Shown: positions 8,034-16,994, counted from the first letter of the stretch. The stretch is DNA of 64,000 nt from Lutibacter sp. A80 (GCF_022429645.1 NZ_CP092480.1:337501-401500); one strand, 5' to 3'. Program-made: numbers and translations. Notes: a model not told the origin generated them from the sequence alone.

Positions 8034-11000
8034 ATGAAAACAAAGTTTAAAAGTATCTTAACGTTATTTTTAGCGTTATTAGTGCAAATTTCTTTTGCAC
8101 AAGAGAAAACAGTTTCTGGAACTGTTACAGAAGGTGAAGGTCCTTTACCTGGAGTAAATGTTATTGTAAAGGGTTCTAAAATAGGTACACAAACCAATTT
8201 TGATGGTAAGTATTCTATAAAAGTAAATACTGGAGATATTTTGGTATTTAGTTATGTAGGAATGTCTAATGTAGAAAAGACCGTTGGAACAGCTAACATA
8301 ATTAATGTAGAGATGGAAGGGAGTAACCTTTTAGATGAAGTTATTGTAGTTGCATATGGAACTGCAAAAAAATCTGATTTTACAGGTTCTGCCACTCAAA
8401 TAAATAGTGAAGAAATGGAGCTGAGGCCAATTTCTAATGTTTCTACTGCTGTAGAGGGTGCTTCTGCAGGTGTTGCAGTTACATCTGCAAGTGGACAACC
8501 AGGTTCAGGTCAAAGTATTCAAATTAGAGGTATAGGATCTTATTCAGCTTCAAGTTCTCCATTGTATGTTGTAGATGGTATTGTATTTAGTGGTTATATA
8601 AATTCTATAAATCCAAATGATATAGAAAGTCTAACAATTTTAAAAGACGCTTCATCTACTGCATTATACGGTAACAAAGCTGCAAATGGAGTTGTAATGA
8701 TAACAACTAAAAGTGGAAAAAATAAAAAAGGAGAATTTACATTCAATGCAACTTCTAGTATTGTTGATAGGTCTATACCTGAATATGATAGGTTAGATTC
8801 AGATCAATATTATGAAATTATGTGGGAAGCGCTTAGAAATACACAAGCAATACCTGGTATAAATACAGCCGAAGAAATTAATAATGCAAATATTTATGCA
8901 TCAGAAAATATTTATAGTGAATTATTAAATAATCCATACAATGTAGCTAATGATCAAATTGTTGGGACTGATGGTAAAATTAATCCAAATGCAAAACTTA
9001 TTTATGATGATTTAGATTGGTTAGACGCTATTACACGTATAGGGTACCGTCAAAACTATGATATGAGTTTTCAAGGAGGTACTGAAAAAGGAGACTATTA
9101 TGTGTCTTTAGGATATTTAAATGAAGAAGGTTATATTATAAATTCAGATTTCGAAAGAATTTCTGGACGTATAAATGTAAACTATAAAGCTAATAGTTGG
9201 TTAAAAACAGGATTGAATCTTAGTATAACAACTTCACAAGGGAATCAATCTCAAGCAACATCTTCCCAAACAAGTTCATATGTTAACCCTGTGCGTTTTG
9301 CTCGTGGAATGGGGCCGATTTATAATATTTATCAACATGATGCATCGGGAAATTATATTTTAGATGGTAATGGTGATAGAATTTATGATTTAGATGCTTC
9401 ACGTCCAAGTGATGCAAATAATGGTAGACATATTGTAGCAGAAATTAAATGGAATGAAGATTTAGATGAAATTACATCATTAGGAGGTAAAACATATCTC
9501 GATTTTCAAATTACAAAAGATTTAAGTTTTAGAACTAATCTTAGTATAGATGAACGTCATTATTATAATACAGATTTTGAAAATAAATTTGTGGGTGATG
9601 GAGCTACTGCAGGTAGAGCAGGTCGTACTTATACAAGGAGAACTGTAGTTGGTTTTAATCAATTATTAAATTATTCAAAAACAATAGGTGATCATAATAT
9701 TAGTGCATTGTTAGCACATGAGTCTATTAAAGAAAAGTATAATGCTTTAGATGGGTCACGTTCAGGAATAATTGCTGACGGTAATACGGAATTAATCAAT
9801 TTTGTTACAACATTAGATTTATATTCTTATGAAGATGTGTTGAATGACGAAAGTTACTTTGGACGTGTAAATTATGATTATGATGGTAAATACTTTTTAA
9901 GCGCATCTTATAGAGAGGATGGAACATCTAAGTTTGCTGAAGAAACGCGTTGGGGTAGTTTTTGGTCTTTAGGAGCAGCTTGGCGTATGGATAAAGAAGA
10001 TTTTATTAGTAAACTAGACTGGGTAGATATGATGAAATTTAGAATATCTTATGGTGAAATTGGAAACAATTCTGGTATTAGTTGGTATGCTTACCAAGGT
10101 TTATATGATTTAGGATATAACAACCAAAGTGAATCAGGGTTTTTACAAGCATCACTTGAAAATAGAGATCTTTTCTGGGAAACAAGTGAAAATTTTGATG
10201 TAGCATTAGAGTTTCGTTTATTCAATAAATTAAACGGAATAATAGAATATTATAACAAGAATTCAGATAATTTATTATTTGCAGTACCATTACCATTATC
10301 AAGTGGAAGTGAAAGTGTTTATAAAAATATTGGTTCTATGTATAATAGAGGGGTAGAGGTTAGTTTTGATTACGATATTATTAAAACGGATAATTTTAAA
10401 TGGAATTTAGGAATTAATGCAGCAACTGTAAAAAATGAATTCACAAAATTACCTCAAGAAGAAATTATTAATGGATCTAAAAAATTAATGGTAGGGCGTT
10501 CTATTTACGATTATTGGTTAAAAGATTGGTACGGTGTAGATCCAGCTGATGGAGCTGCTTTATATATTCCTACAGAAGAAGCAATTGAAGCAAATGATAG
10601 TGATATACGTACAGTTGATGGAGCCATTGTAACAACAAATCAAGCAAATGGAGAATATCATTATGCAGGTTCAGCTATTCCAGACTTAACAGGAGCTATA
10701 TCTAATTCTTTTAGTTATAAGGATTTTGATTTAGGTTTTATGTTTACCTATCAAATAGGAGGTAAAGTTATAGATTATAACTATCAAAGTATTATGAGTG
10801 CAGGTGATTATGGAGGTGCTTTAAGTGTAGATATTTTAGATCGTTGGCAACAACCTGGAGACATTACAGATATACCAAGAATGGACCCAACTGAAACGTC
10901 TAATTTTAATGCAACTTCTGATAGATGGTTGGTTGACGGTTCTTACTTAAATTTAAAGAGAATTAATTTTTCTTATAGTTTACCAAGTAATGTGATTGAT

Positions 11001-11162
11001 AAATTAGGAGTTTCAACAGCTCAAATTTATACAAGTGCAGAAAATGTATTTTCTTTAAATGCAAGAAAAGGATTAGATATACAACAAAACTTTAGTGGAA
11101 CTAATTCAAATGTGTATACACCTTCTAGAATTATTTCATTAGGGGTAAATGTTAAATTTTAA
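8034..11162 (+). CDS. SusC/RagA-family TonB-dependent outer membrane transporter
   Basis: A 1042-residue outer membrane transporter that, with the SusD-like lipoprotein after it, imports oligosaccharides or peptides using TonB energy. A signal peptide (about 1-22, cut before QEKTV) is followed by the carboxypeptidase-like regulatory domain (about 25-100: SGTVTEGEGPLPGVNVIVKG, TQTNFDGKYSI), the plug domain (about 110-235: SIQIRGIGSY, PLYVVDGI, LYGNKAANGVV) and a 22-stranded barrel to the C-terminal Phe. This is the usual SusC order. There is no N-terminal FecR-interacting extension, so sigma/anti-sigma control through this protein is unlikely. The substrate cannot be read from the sequence. 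Confidence 0.95.
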   Translation: MKTKFKSILTLFLALLVQISFAQEKTVSGTVTEGEGPLPGVNVIVKGSKIGTQTNFDGKYSIKVNTGDILVFSYVGMSNVEKTVGTANIINVEMEGSNLLDEVIVVAYGTAKKSDFTGSATQINSEEMELRPISNVSTAVEGASAGVAVTSASGQPGSGQSIQIRGIGSYSASSSPLYVVDGIVFSGYINSINPNDIESLTILKDASSTALYGNKAANGVVMITTKSGKNKKGEFTFNATSSIVDRSIPEYDRLDSDQYYEIMWEALRNTQAIPGINTAEEINNANIYASENIYSELLNNPYNVANDQIVGTDGKINPNAKLIYDDLDWLDAITRIGYRQNYDMSFQGGTEKGDYYVSLGYLNEEGYIINSDFERISGRINVNYKANSWLKTGLNLSITTSQGNQSQATSSQTSSYVNPVRFARGMGPIYNIYQHDASGNYILDGNGDRIYDLDASRPSDANNGRHIVAEIKWNEDLDEITSLGGKTYLDFQITKDLSFRTNLSIDERHYYNTDFENKFVGDGATAGRAGRTYTRRTVVGFNQLLNYSKTIGDHNISALLAHESIKEKYNALDGSRSGIIADGNTELINFVTTLDLYSYEDVLNDESYFGRVNYDYDGKYFLSASYREDGTSKFAEETRWGSFWSLGAAWRMDKEDFISKLDWVDMMKFRISYGEIGNNSGISWYAYQGLYDLGYNNQSESGFLQASLENRDLFWETSENFDVALEFRLFNKLNGIIEYYNKNSDNLLFAVPLPLSSGSESVYKNIGSMYNRGVEVSFDYDIIKTDNFKWNLGINAATVKNEFTKLPQEEIINGSKKLMVGRSIYDYWLKDWYGVDPADGAALYIPTEEAIEANDSDIRTVDGAIVTTNQANGEYHYAGSAIPDLTGAISNSFSYKDFDLGFMFTYQIGGKVIDYNYQSIMSAGDYGGALSVDILDRWQQPGDITDIPRMDPTETSNFNATSDRWLVDGSYLNLKRINFSYSLPSNVIDKLGVSTAQIYTSAENVFSLNARKGLDIQQNFSGTNSNVYTPSRIISLGVNVKF

Positions 11163-11173
11163 AAATAAATAAG

Positions 11174-12649
11174 ATGAAAAAAATACTAATTATATTTATT
11201 GGGATACTTGCTGTAAATGTCTTGTTTATAGCTTGTGAAGAAGATTTTTTAGATACCTATCCAACTGATCAGGTTTCTTCTGGGGTTGTAATTACAACTA
11301 CAGGAAATGCAATGAGTGCTTTAAATGGAATACATAGAGCTTTATATATACGTTACGATAGTCAAGGTAGAGGTGGTGCTGGACATTTTAATATGCATAT
11401 TGATGAATTAGGTGAAGATCACGTATTTAATTCTGCTACTTGGACTAGTGGAATTAGATGGCTTATGAACGCAAGCCCAACTCATTCTTATAATACATCT
11501 CACTGGGGTATGTTTTATAAATGGATTGCAAATGCAAATGTTTTAATAAATGGTGTAGATGGTGCAGATGGGGAACAAGAAGAAAAAGATATTATTAAAG
11601 GACAAGCTTTAGTTTATAGAGCATATTGTCATTATCAATTAGTTCAAACTTGGGCAGAAGCTTATAAGATAGGCGTTGATAATAGTCAGTTAGGTGTTCC
11701 AATTAAATTAGACAATTCAACAGAGCCAATTGAAAGATCAACAGTTGAAGCTGTTTATACGCAAATAAATACAGATTTAGATGATGCCATGCTTTTATTA
11801 GAAGGTTATTCAAGACCTAATAAATCGCATTTAAATCAGGCTGTAGCCAAAGGATTAAAGGCTAGAGTTGCCTTAACTCAAGGTAATTGGGATGTCGCAG
11901 TTAAGTATGCCGAAGAAGCAAGAGCAGGTTATACCTTAATGGATAAAGATACTTACGCTAAAGGTTTTTCAGATAATTTAGATGCTAATAGTGAATTTAT
12001 GTGGGCAAGTCATATTATAGAAGATCAAACAAATTATTATGGAAATTTGGGAGGTTACCTTTCTCGTAATTATAGTTCTTCTTCTATTAGAGCTAATCCA
12101 AGATCTATAAATAATTTATTATATGATAAAATTTCTGAAACGGATGTGCGTAAAACTCTTTGGGATCCTACTGGAGAACATGAAGGTTTGGAGCTGGTTA
12201 GTAATGCAAATAAATATCCATATACTAGTCAAAAGTTTTTAGCAGTAAGCACATCTGATAGTCGTATGGATGTTCCAATGATGCGTGCTGGTGAGATGTA
12301 TTTGATTGAAGCAGAAGCATTAGCTAGAGACAATCAATTTGGTTCTGCAGCTCAAGTTCTTTTTGATTTAATTAGTACTAGAGATGATAATTATACGTTA
12401 TCTACTAACACAGGAGATGATTTAATTGAAGAAATTATGGTGCAACGTCGTATTGAATTATGGGGTGAAGGTTTCCGTTGGTTTGATTTAAAACGATTAA
12501 ATTTACCTTTAGATAGAACTGGATCTAATCATAAATCTTCTATAAATAATAATGTTATGGAAGTTCCAGTAGGTGATAATAGATGGATATGGCCAATTCC
12601 TCAAGATGAAATTGATGCGAATCCACTTATAGAACAAAATCCAATTTAA
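11174..12649 (+). CDS. SusD/RagB-family substrate-binding lipoprotein
   Basis: A 491-residue surface lipoprotein that caps the SusC barrel and binds the substrate. The lipoprotein signal ends FIACEEDF with Cys21. The helical TPR-like SusD core shows the family marks: YRAYCHYQLVQTWAE early on, LNQAVAKGLKARVALTQGNW in the middle and MRAGEMYLIEAEALA, RIELWGEGFRWFDLKRLN and WPIPQDEIDANP at the end. It starts 11 bases after susC and is co-transcribed. A strong terminator follows at once, so the operon appears to be only these two genes, without glycoside hydrolases or peptidases. Confidence 0.95.
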   Translation: MKKILIIFIGILAVNVLFIACEEDFLDTYPTDQVSSGVVITTTGNAMSALNGIHRALYIRYDSQGRGGAGHFNMHIDELGEDHVFNSATWTSGIRWLMNASPTHSYNTSHWGMFYKWIANANVLINGVDGADGEQEEKDIIKGQALVYRAYCHYQLVQTWAEAYKIGVDNSQLGVPIKLDNSTEPIERSTVEAVYTQINTDLDDAMLLLEGYSRPNKSHLNQAVAKGLKARVALTQGNWDVAVKYAEEARAGYTLMDKDTYAKGFSDNLDANSEFMWASHIIEDQTNYYGNLGGYLSRNYSSSSIRANPRSINNLLYDKISETDVRKTLWDPTGEHEGLELVSNANKYPYTSQKFLAVSTSDSRMDVPMMRAGEMYLIEAEALARDNQFGSAAQVLFDLISTRDDNYTLSTNTGDDLIEEIMVQRRIELWGEGFRWFDLKRLNLPLDRTGSNHKSSINNNVMEVPVGDNRWIWPIPQDEIDANPLIEQNPI

Positions 12650-12662
12650 TTTTTTAATAAAG

Positions 12663-12695
12663 AAAAAGGTGCTAATTTATTAGCACCTTTTTTTT
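12663..12695 (+). terminator. Terminator of the susCD operon
   Basis: AAAAAGGTGCTAA (12663-12675), a four-base loop, then TTAGCACCTTTTTT (from 12680) with a T-run. The insertion sequence begins only about 12 bases later. Confidence 0.92.
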
Positions 12696-12706
12696 ATTTC
12701 AATATT

Positions 12707-12730
12707 TGTCCCGTCCTGAAATAGCGATAC
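12707..12730 (+). repeat. Left inverted repeat of the IS3 element
   Basis: Starts TGTCCCGTCCTGAAATA and ends GATAC. It matches the complement of the right repeat at 18 of 24 positions, including the outer TGTC, the GTCCT block and the inner CGATAC. Confidence 0.88.
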
Positions 12731-12747
12731 ACTAAAACACAAGTGTA

Positions 12748-13182
12748 ATGAAAACATCAGACAAATCAGGTGCAGCAAAGCGAACTCAAAAAGATTACTC
12801 GCTTTCTTTTAAACTTCAATTAGTTGAAGAAGTAGAACAAGGATTTTTAACAAAAACCCAAGCCAAGCGTAAATATGGTATTCAGGGAGACGCTACAGTA
12901 ACCAAATGGTTGCAAAAATATGGTAACTTTGATTGGGAAAACCAAGTTCCAAAAACGATGTCAAAAACTCCAGAACAAAAAATACTTGAGCTTGAAGCTA
13001 AAATAAAGCTCCTTGAAAAACAGAAAGCTAGAGCTGAACATCTAGCAGAACGTGCTGATAAAAAGGTTATTATTTTCGATATGCTTGTTGATATGGCAGA
13101 AAAGGAATATGATATTCAAATAAGAAAAAATTACACACCCGACTTATCAACATCTTCAAAGAAGAATATAAAGAAACTTTAG
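12748..13182 (+). CDS. IS3-family transposase OrfA
   Basis: A 144-residue helix-turn-helix protein. Residues about 14-60 form the HTH (DYSLSFKLQLVEEVEQG, TKTQAKRKYGI, TVTKWLQKYG) that binds the terminal repeats. A leucine-zipper-like coiled coil (KILELEAKIKLLEKQ) at about 75-105 serves multimerisation, as in other OrfA proteins. The frame ends in TAG at 13182, inside a small hairpin. Alone it acts as a DNA-binding regulator; joined to OrfB through a -1 shift it gives the transposase. Confidence 0.93.
   Translation: MKTSDKSGAAKRTQKDYSLSFKLQLVEEVEQGFLTKTQAKRKYGIQGDATVTKWLQKYGNFDWENQVPKTMSKTPEQKILELEAKIKLLEKQKARAEHLAERADKKVIIFDMLVDMAEKEYDIQIRKNYTPDLSTSSKKNIKKL
13125..13131 (+). other. Slippery heptamer A_AAA_AAT for -1 frameshift
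   Basis: In the OrfA frame the codons AAA AAT (13126-13131) are preceded by A, which is a standard X_XXY_YYZ slippery site. A -1 slip here moves reading into the OrfB frame, whose open stretch begins at 13113. The fused product would be about 433 residues, and its junction reads into KEEYKETLVSTCDLLGVN, the usual start of an IS3 OrfB. Two small hairpins downstream (13153-13165 and 13172-13187, the latter holding the OrfA stop) might stimulate slipping, but both are weak and the second is 40 bases away. Confidence 0.7.
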
Positions 13183-13196
13183 TTTCTACCTGTGAT

Positions 13197-14048
13197 TTGC
13201 TCGGGGTAAACAGACAGGTTTACTATAGATCCATAAAATCAAGACTTCATAAACAAACTGTAGCACAAAAAGTTATCGTTTTGGTTCGTGATATTCGGAT
13301 GCTAATGCCAAGATTGGGTGGTAAGAAATTATACTTTCTGTTAAAGGATAAATTATCACTATTAAAAGTAGGAAGAGATAAATTGTTTAGAATACTAAAA
13401 GCTAACCATATGTTAATAATACCTAAAAGAAGCTACCACATAACTACAGACTCTCATCATAGATTTAGAAAGCACAGAAACCTTGTCAGCTCAATGGATA
13501 TAGAAGGGCCTGAATCAGTTTGGGTGAGTGATATTACATATATCGGAACGAGAACCAACCCTTCGTATCTGGCATTAATCACAGATGCTTATTCTAAAAA
13601 GATTGTAGGATATGATGTGTCAAAATCTTTATCAATGGATGGTTCATTGAGGGCATTGGAAATGGCTATAAATAATAGAAAATACAAAGAAAGTCCATTA
13701 ATACATCACTCTGATAGAGGGTTGCAATATTGCTCGAATGAATATCAAAGACTATTAGAAAACAATGAGATTAAGCCTAGTATGACTGAAAAATATGATC
13801 CATATGAAAATGCAGTTGCAGAGCGAATAAATGGAATTTTAAAACAGGAATTTAGTGTAGCACAGAAGATTCAAGATTTTAAAGTAAAGAAGAAACTGGT
13901 CAAAAATGCAATAGAAATATACAACAATATAAGACCTCATTTATCTAACGAAATGCTAACACCAATACAAATGCACGCACAAAAAAAAATTAAACCAAAA
14001 CAATACAAATCAAAAAAGCTGAACAATGATGTCATTATTCAGCTTTAA
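13197..14048 (+). CDS. IS3-family transposase OrfB (DDE integrase domain)
   Basis: This frame holds the catalytic part of the transposase. After an HTH-21-like segment (LVRDIRMLMPRLGGKKLY, about residues 28-90) comes the integrase core: the first Asp in WVSDITYIG, the second in HHSDRGLQYCS and the Glu in PYENAVAERINGILKQE, spaced as the DD35E triad. No ATG exists upstream in this frame; the only early start is a TTG at 13197, while the frame is open from 13113. Production as an OrfAB fusion through the slippery site at 13125 is more likely than independent initiation. The stop lies in the internal terminator. Confidence 0.93.
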   Translation: MLGVNRQVYYRSIKSRLHKQTVAQKVIVLVRDIRMLMPRLGGKKLYFLLKDKLSLLKVGRDKLFRILKANHMLIIPKRSYHITTDSHHRFRKHRNLVSSMDIEGPESVWVSDITYIGTRTNPSYLALITDAYSKKIVGYDVSKSLSMDGSLRALEMAINNRKYKESPLIHHSDRGLQYCSNEYQRLLENNEIKPSMTEKYDPYENAVAERINGILKQEFSVAQKIQDFKVKKKLVKNAIEIYNNIRPHLSNEMLTPIQMHAQKKIKPKQYKSKKLNNDVIIQL

Positions 14049-14053
14049 TTTTT
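14015..14053 (+). terminator. Terminator inside the IS element
   Basis: AAAGCTGAACAATGA (14015-14029) pairs with TCATTATTCAGCTTT (14032-14046) with a single mismatch, followed by a T-rich tail. It overlaps the OrfB stop codon at 14046-14048 and would limit read-through into the flanking genome. Confidence 0.8.
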
Positions 14054-14075
14054 AACTTTTACCCTTTAATAATCT

Positions 14076-14099
14076 GTATCGGTTATTTAGGACTAGACA
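14076..14099 (-). repeat. Right inverted repeat of the IS3 element
   Basis: On the plus strand it reads GTATCGG...GACTAGACA; its complement begins TGTCTAGTCCTAAATA. It is followed directly by the ATT target duplication at 14100-14102. Confidence 0.88.
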
Positions 14100-14145
14100 A
14101 TTTATTAAATATTTAATTATAAAAATGAATGTTCCTTTTATAAAA

Positions 14146-15141
14146 TTAAATAAGGTTGTTAATTAATGCTAATTCTTCTTCACTAAAAACTGTATTTTCA
14201 GTAGCTTTTAAACTATCTAAAATTTGTTCAGTTTTACTTGCTCCAATTAGTACAGATGTAATTCGTTTATCTTTTAAAATCCAAGCTATTGCCATTTGAG
14301 CCAAATTTTGGTTTCTATTTTGGGCAATTTCATTTAAAGCTTTTATTTTATCCAGTTGCTTTTTAATTTGTTCAGTTTTTAAATATCTACCATCTTTTAT
14401 AGCTCTAGAATCTTCAGGAAAACCATTTAAATATTTATCGGTTAACATTCCTTGCGCTAATGGCGAAAAAGCGATAGCACCAACACCTTCTTTTTCAATT
14501 AAGTTTAACAATCCATCTTCAACCCAACGATCTAACATATTATATCTTGGTTGATGAATTAAGCAAGGAGTTCCTAAATCTTTTAAAATTTTAAATGCTT
14601 CTGCTGCTCTTTCTGGTTGATAGTTTGAAATACCAACATACAGTGCTTTTCCTTGGCGAACCATTAAATCTAATGCTCCCATAGTTTCTTCTAAAGGGGT
14701 ATCATAATCTGGACGGTGATGGTAAAAAATATCAACATAATCTAATCCCATACGTTTTAAACTTTGGTTTAAACTAGCCATTAAGTATTTTTTTGAACCC
14801 CATTCTCCATAAGGACCAGGCCACATATCGTAACCAGCTTTTGATGAAATTATTAATTCATCTCTATATTTTTTGAAGTCTTTTTTTAAAATTTTTCCAA
14901 AAGTAGTTTCTGCAGAACCATAAGGAGGACCATAATTATTAGCTAAATCAAAATGTGTAATTCCGTTATCAAAAGCACATTTTAATAAGTTTCTTGCATT
15001 TTTAAAATCGTCTTTTTTTCCAAAATTATGCCAAAGACCTAACGAAAGTTCAGGAAGTAGCAAACCGCTTTTTCCTGTTCTTCTATATTTCATTTTGTCA
15101 TACCTTGAAGCATTTGCTTCATATTTAATTTTTTTACTCAT
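14146..15141 (-). CDS. gpr: Aldo/keto reductase, YghZ type (L-glyceraldehyde 3-phosphate reductase)
   Basis: A 331-residue NADPH-dependent reductase of the AKR14 / YghZ group. The N-terminus (YEANASRYDKMKYRRTGKSG, then LSLGLWHNFG) follows the E. coli YghZ pattern closely; that enzyme reduces L-glyceraldehyde 3-phosphate and methylglyoxal. The catalytic tetrad is visible as Asp65, Tyr70 (FDLANNYG), Lys101 (SSKAGYD) and His141 (FYHHRPD). The C-terminal cofactor-binding part has IAFSPLAQG and SVLIGASKTEQ. It has lipid acyltransferase gene lpxL-like upstream on the same strand with a 96-base gap. The IS element lies just downstream, outside the gene. A detoxifying role is inferred from the family. 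Confidence 0.92.
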   Translation of the reverse strand: MSKKIKYEANASRYDKMKYRRTGKSGLLLPELSLGLWHNFGKKDDFKNARNLLKCAFDNGITHFDLANNYGPPYGSAETTFGKILKKDFKKYRDELIISSKAGYDMWPGPYGEWGSKKYLMASLNQSLKRMGLDYVDIFYHHRPDYDTPLEETMGALDLMVRQGKALYVGISNYQPERAAEAFKILKDLGTPCLIHQPRYNMLDRWVEDGLLNLIEKEGVGAIAFSPLAQGMLTDKYLNGFPEDSRAIKDGRYLKTEQIKKQLDKIKALNEIAQNRNQNLAQMAIAWILKDKRITSVLIGASKTEQILDSLKATENTVFSEEELALINNLI

Positions 15142-15237
15142 AATTTATTATCAGGTTAGATTTCAAATACTTTTATAATTGTTTTTCAGTGTAAGAATAA
15201 AGAATATTTAATGAGAAATAAAGTGGTTTTTAGGTTA

Positions 15238-16128
15238 TTAAGAATCTTCTTTTGGAGCTTTGTCTTTATGTTTAAAACGTTTATGTGTCCAAAAATAAAA
15301 TTCAGGATTTGCTCTAATTTGTTTTTCAACTTTTTCTAAAAAAATATCAGTTATTTGGTAATCTTCAAATTTAGTAGCTTCATTAGTTATTAAACTAAAT
15401 GTAGTTTGGTAATGTCCACGTTTTACTCTTTGTACATTCATATAAACAACATTTAAGTCGTATCTTTTTGCTAGCATTTCTGCACCGGTATGTATTGGTA
15501 CTTTTATACCTAAAAATTTACTCCAATAAAAAGTCTTTTTTAATTGAGGAGATTGGTCACTTAGCAAACCATAAATAGCTTGTATATTATTTTTCTGATT
15601 GTTTTTCATTTCAGAAATAACTTTAGAAGTTTGTACCAATGAAGTTCCAAATTTAGTTCTAGATTTTAATATTTTATTATTAAAATATTTGTTATTTATT
15701 TTTGTAAATGCAGCATACCCTCTATAATCAACAAAGGAGTCTAAACTCATTATCCACTCCCAATTTGCATAATGTGGACCTACTAAAACCACACTTTTAC
15801 CATCTTTATATAAATCAGTAAAAAAATCTATATTAGTGTATTTGTACCTTTTATAAATTGAATTTTTAGATACTGTAAACGATTTTATCATTTCAATAAA
15901 AATATCGACAAAATGATGGTAAAAAGCTTTCCTAATTTTAAGAAGTTCTTTATCAGTTTTTTCAGGGAAGCTAAGTTTTAAATTATTTAAAACAACCTTT
16001 TTTCTATAACCAATTACATAATAAACTAATAAATATACTCCATCTGATATGAAATATAGTATTTTAAATGGTAAAATAGAAAGTAACCAAATAATTGGGT
16101 AAACGAGAATGTATATAAGTAAATTCAT
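15238..16128 (-). CDS. Lysophospholipid/lipid A acyltransferase (LpxL/HtrB family)
   Basis: A membrane-anchored acyltransferase that probably adds a secondary acyl chain to lipid A. I place the start at the ATG at 16128 (296 residues, MNLLIYILVYPIIWLLS), which gives the usual N-terminal membrane helix directly; a longer frame from 16179 adds 17 residues but is not needed, and a near -7 box (GATATTTG) lies 11 bases upstream of 16128. The catalytic H-x4-E motif is in VGPHYANWEW, with further family blocks in LLSDQSP, FLGIKVPIHTGAEMLAKRYD and PEFYFWTHKRFKHK. It runs toward the aldo/keto reductase gene. Confidence 0.9.
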   Translation of the reverse strand: MNLLIYILVYPIIWLLSILPFKILYFISDGVYLLVYYVIGYRKKVVLNNLKLSFPEKTDKELLKIRKAFYHHFVDIFIEMIKSFTVSKNSIYKRYKYTNIDFFTDLYKDGKSVVLVGPHYANWEWIMSLDSFVDYRGYAAFTKINNKYFNNKILKSRTKFGTSLVQTSKVISEMKNNQKNNIQAIYGLLSDQSPQLKKTFYWSKFLGIKVPIHTGAEMLAKRYDLNVVYMNVQRVKRGHYQTTFSLITNEATKFEDYQITDIFLEKVEKQIRANPEFYFWTHKRFKHKDKAPKEDS

Positions 16129-16200
16129 AATAACAACTGCAAATATCGTATTTAATTTTTGTTTCTGAATAACTATCAATTCAATATCATCATTTTTTTA

Positions 16201-16208
16201 TATTTTCG
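16201..16208 (+). promoter_or_regulatory. Variant -7 element before the rhomboid gene
   Basis: TATTTTCG differs from TAnnTTTG at one base and lies 24 bases before the ATG. The same TTCG variant occurs before recG and before the PorV-like gene. Confidence 0.35.
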
Positions 16209-16232
16209 TACATTAATGCTAAAATAATTTAA

Positions 16233-16877
16233 ATGAATATAGATAAAACACTGCTAATATTAATAATTGTAAATGTACTTGTTTCTATAAAAGGATTTAA
16301 TGATCGTTTGTTTTTTGATAAGTATAAATTCCAAATTGGACCTATTAATAGAGGAGAAAAAATTAGAATGTTTACTTCTGGTTTTTTACATGTAGATTAT
16401 TTGCATTTAATTTTAAATATGTATGTTTTGTATATTTTCGCTCCAATTATAATATTTAAATTAGGAGTTATTAAGTTTTTAATATTGTATTTAGGAAGTT
16501 TAATAACAGGGAGTATTTTAACATTAATGTTTCATAAAAATGAATCATATTATAGTGCTGTTGGAGCTTCAGGAGCCGTTGCGGGTATAATTTACGGGTC
16601 TATATTATTAAATCCAACAATGAGTTTAATGATGTTTCCATTACCAATACCAATTCCTGGTTATATTTTTGGAATTGGGTATTTATTATATTCAATTTAT
16701 GGTATGAAGAAGCAGTTGGGAAATATTGGACATACAGCACATTTAGGTGGTGCAATTGGAGGTTTTGGGTTGACTTTATTAGTGTATCCTGAAGTTTTTT
16801 TAAATAGTACTTTTACAGTAGTAATACTTGGGGTGCCAATTATATTATTGTTGCTTTTTGGAAACCGTTTAAAATAA
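16233..16877 (+). CDS. Rhomboid-family intramembrane serine protease
   Basis: A 214-residue six-helix membrane protease. The catalytic dyad is Ser113 in GASG (residues 111-114) and His170 in HTAHLGG; the helix-2 HLILNM stretch (Asn62) gives the oxyanion Asn. Rhomboids cut transmembrane segments of other proteins within the bilayer; the substrate here is unknown. The gene is divergent from the lipid A acyltransferase gene and ends before a bidirectional terminator shared with tRNA-Gly. Confidence 0.93.
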   Translation: MNIDKTLLILIIVNVLVSIKGFNDRLFFDKYKFQIGPINRGEKIRMFTSGFLHVDYLHLILNMYVLYIFAPIIIFKLGVIKFLILYLGSLITGSILTLMFHKNESYYSAVGASGAVAGIIYGSILLNPTMSLMMFPLPIPIPGYIFGIGYLLYSIYGMKKQLGNIGHTAHLGGAIGGFGLTLLVYPEVFLNSTFTVVILGVPIILLLLFGNRLK

Positions 16878-16880
16878 AAA

Positions 16881-16909
16881 AAAGCCAAACAAATGTTTGG
16901 CTTTTTTTT
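16881..16909. terminator. Bidirectional terminator between the rhomboid gene and tRNA-Gly
   Basis: AAAGCCAAACA (16881-16891) pairs with TGTTTGGCTTT (16894-16904); an A-run to the left and T8 to the right give T-tails on both strands. Confidence 0.9.
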
Positions 16910-16910
16910 G

Positions 16911-16983
16911 AGCGAGAGACCGGGCTCGAACCGGCGACAGTCAGCTTGGAAGGCTGAAGCTCTACCAACTGAGCTACTCTCGC
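16911..16983 (-). tRNA. tRNA-Gly (anticodon TCC)
   Basis: Read on the minus strand, 73 bases fold into a full cloverleaf: acceptor GCGAGAG/CTCTCGC, D arm GCTC-AGTTGGTA-GAGC, anticodon stem TCAGC/GCTGA with loop CTTCCAA, variable region and a T arm with TTCGAGC. The anticodon at loop positions 34-36 is TCC, reading GGA. The 3' CCA is not encoded and must be added by the CCA enzyme. Confidence 0.96.
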
Positions 16984-16994
16984 AATTGGTGATG

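Larger units (their letters stand above)
12707..14099 (+). mobile_element. Complete IS3-family insertion sequence, 1393 bp
   Basis: The element is bounded by imperfect 24-bp inverted repeats starting TGTC and ending GACA (12707-12730 and 14076-14099, 18 of 24 positions matching) and is flanked by a 3-bp direct duplication ATT (12704-12706 and 14100-14102). It encodes OrfA and OrfB in the two overlapping frames typical of IS3 elements. Ends of the TG...CA type and a 3-bp duplication fit the family. It sits in the gap after the susCD terminator and so broke no gene. Both frames and ends are intact, so it may still be active. Confidence 0.93.
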
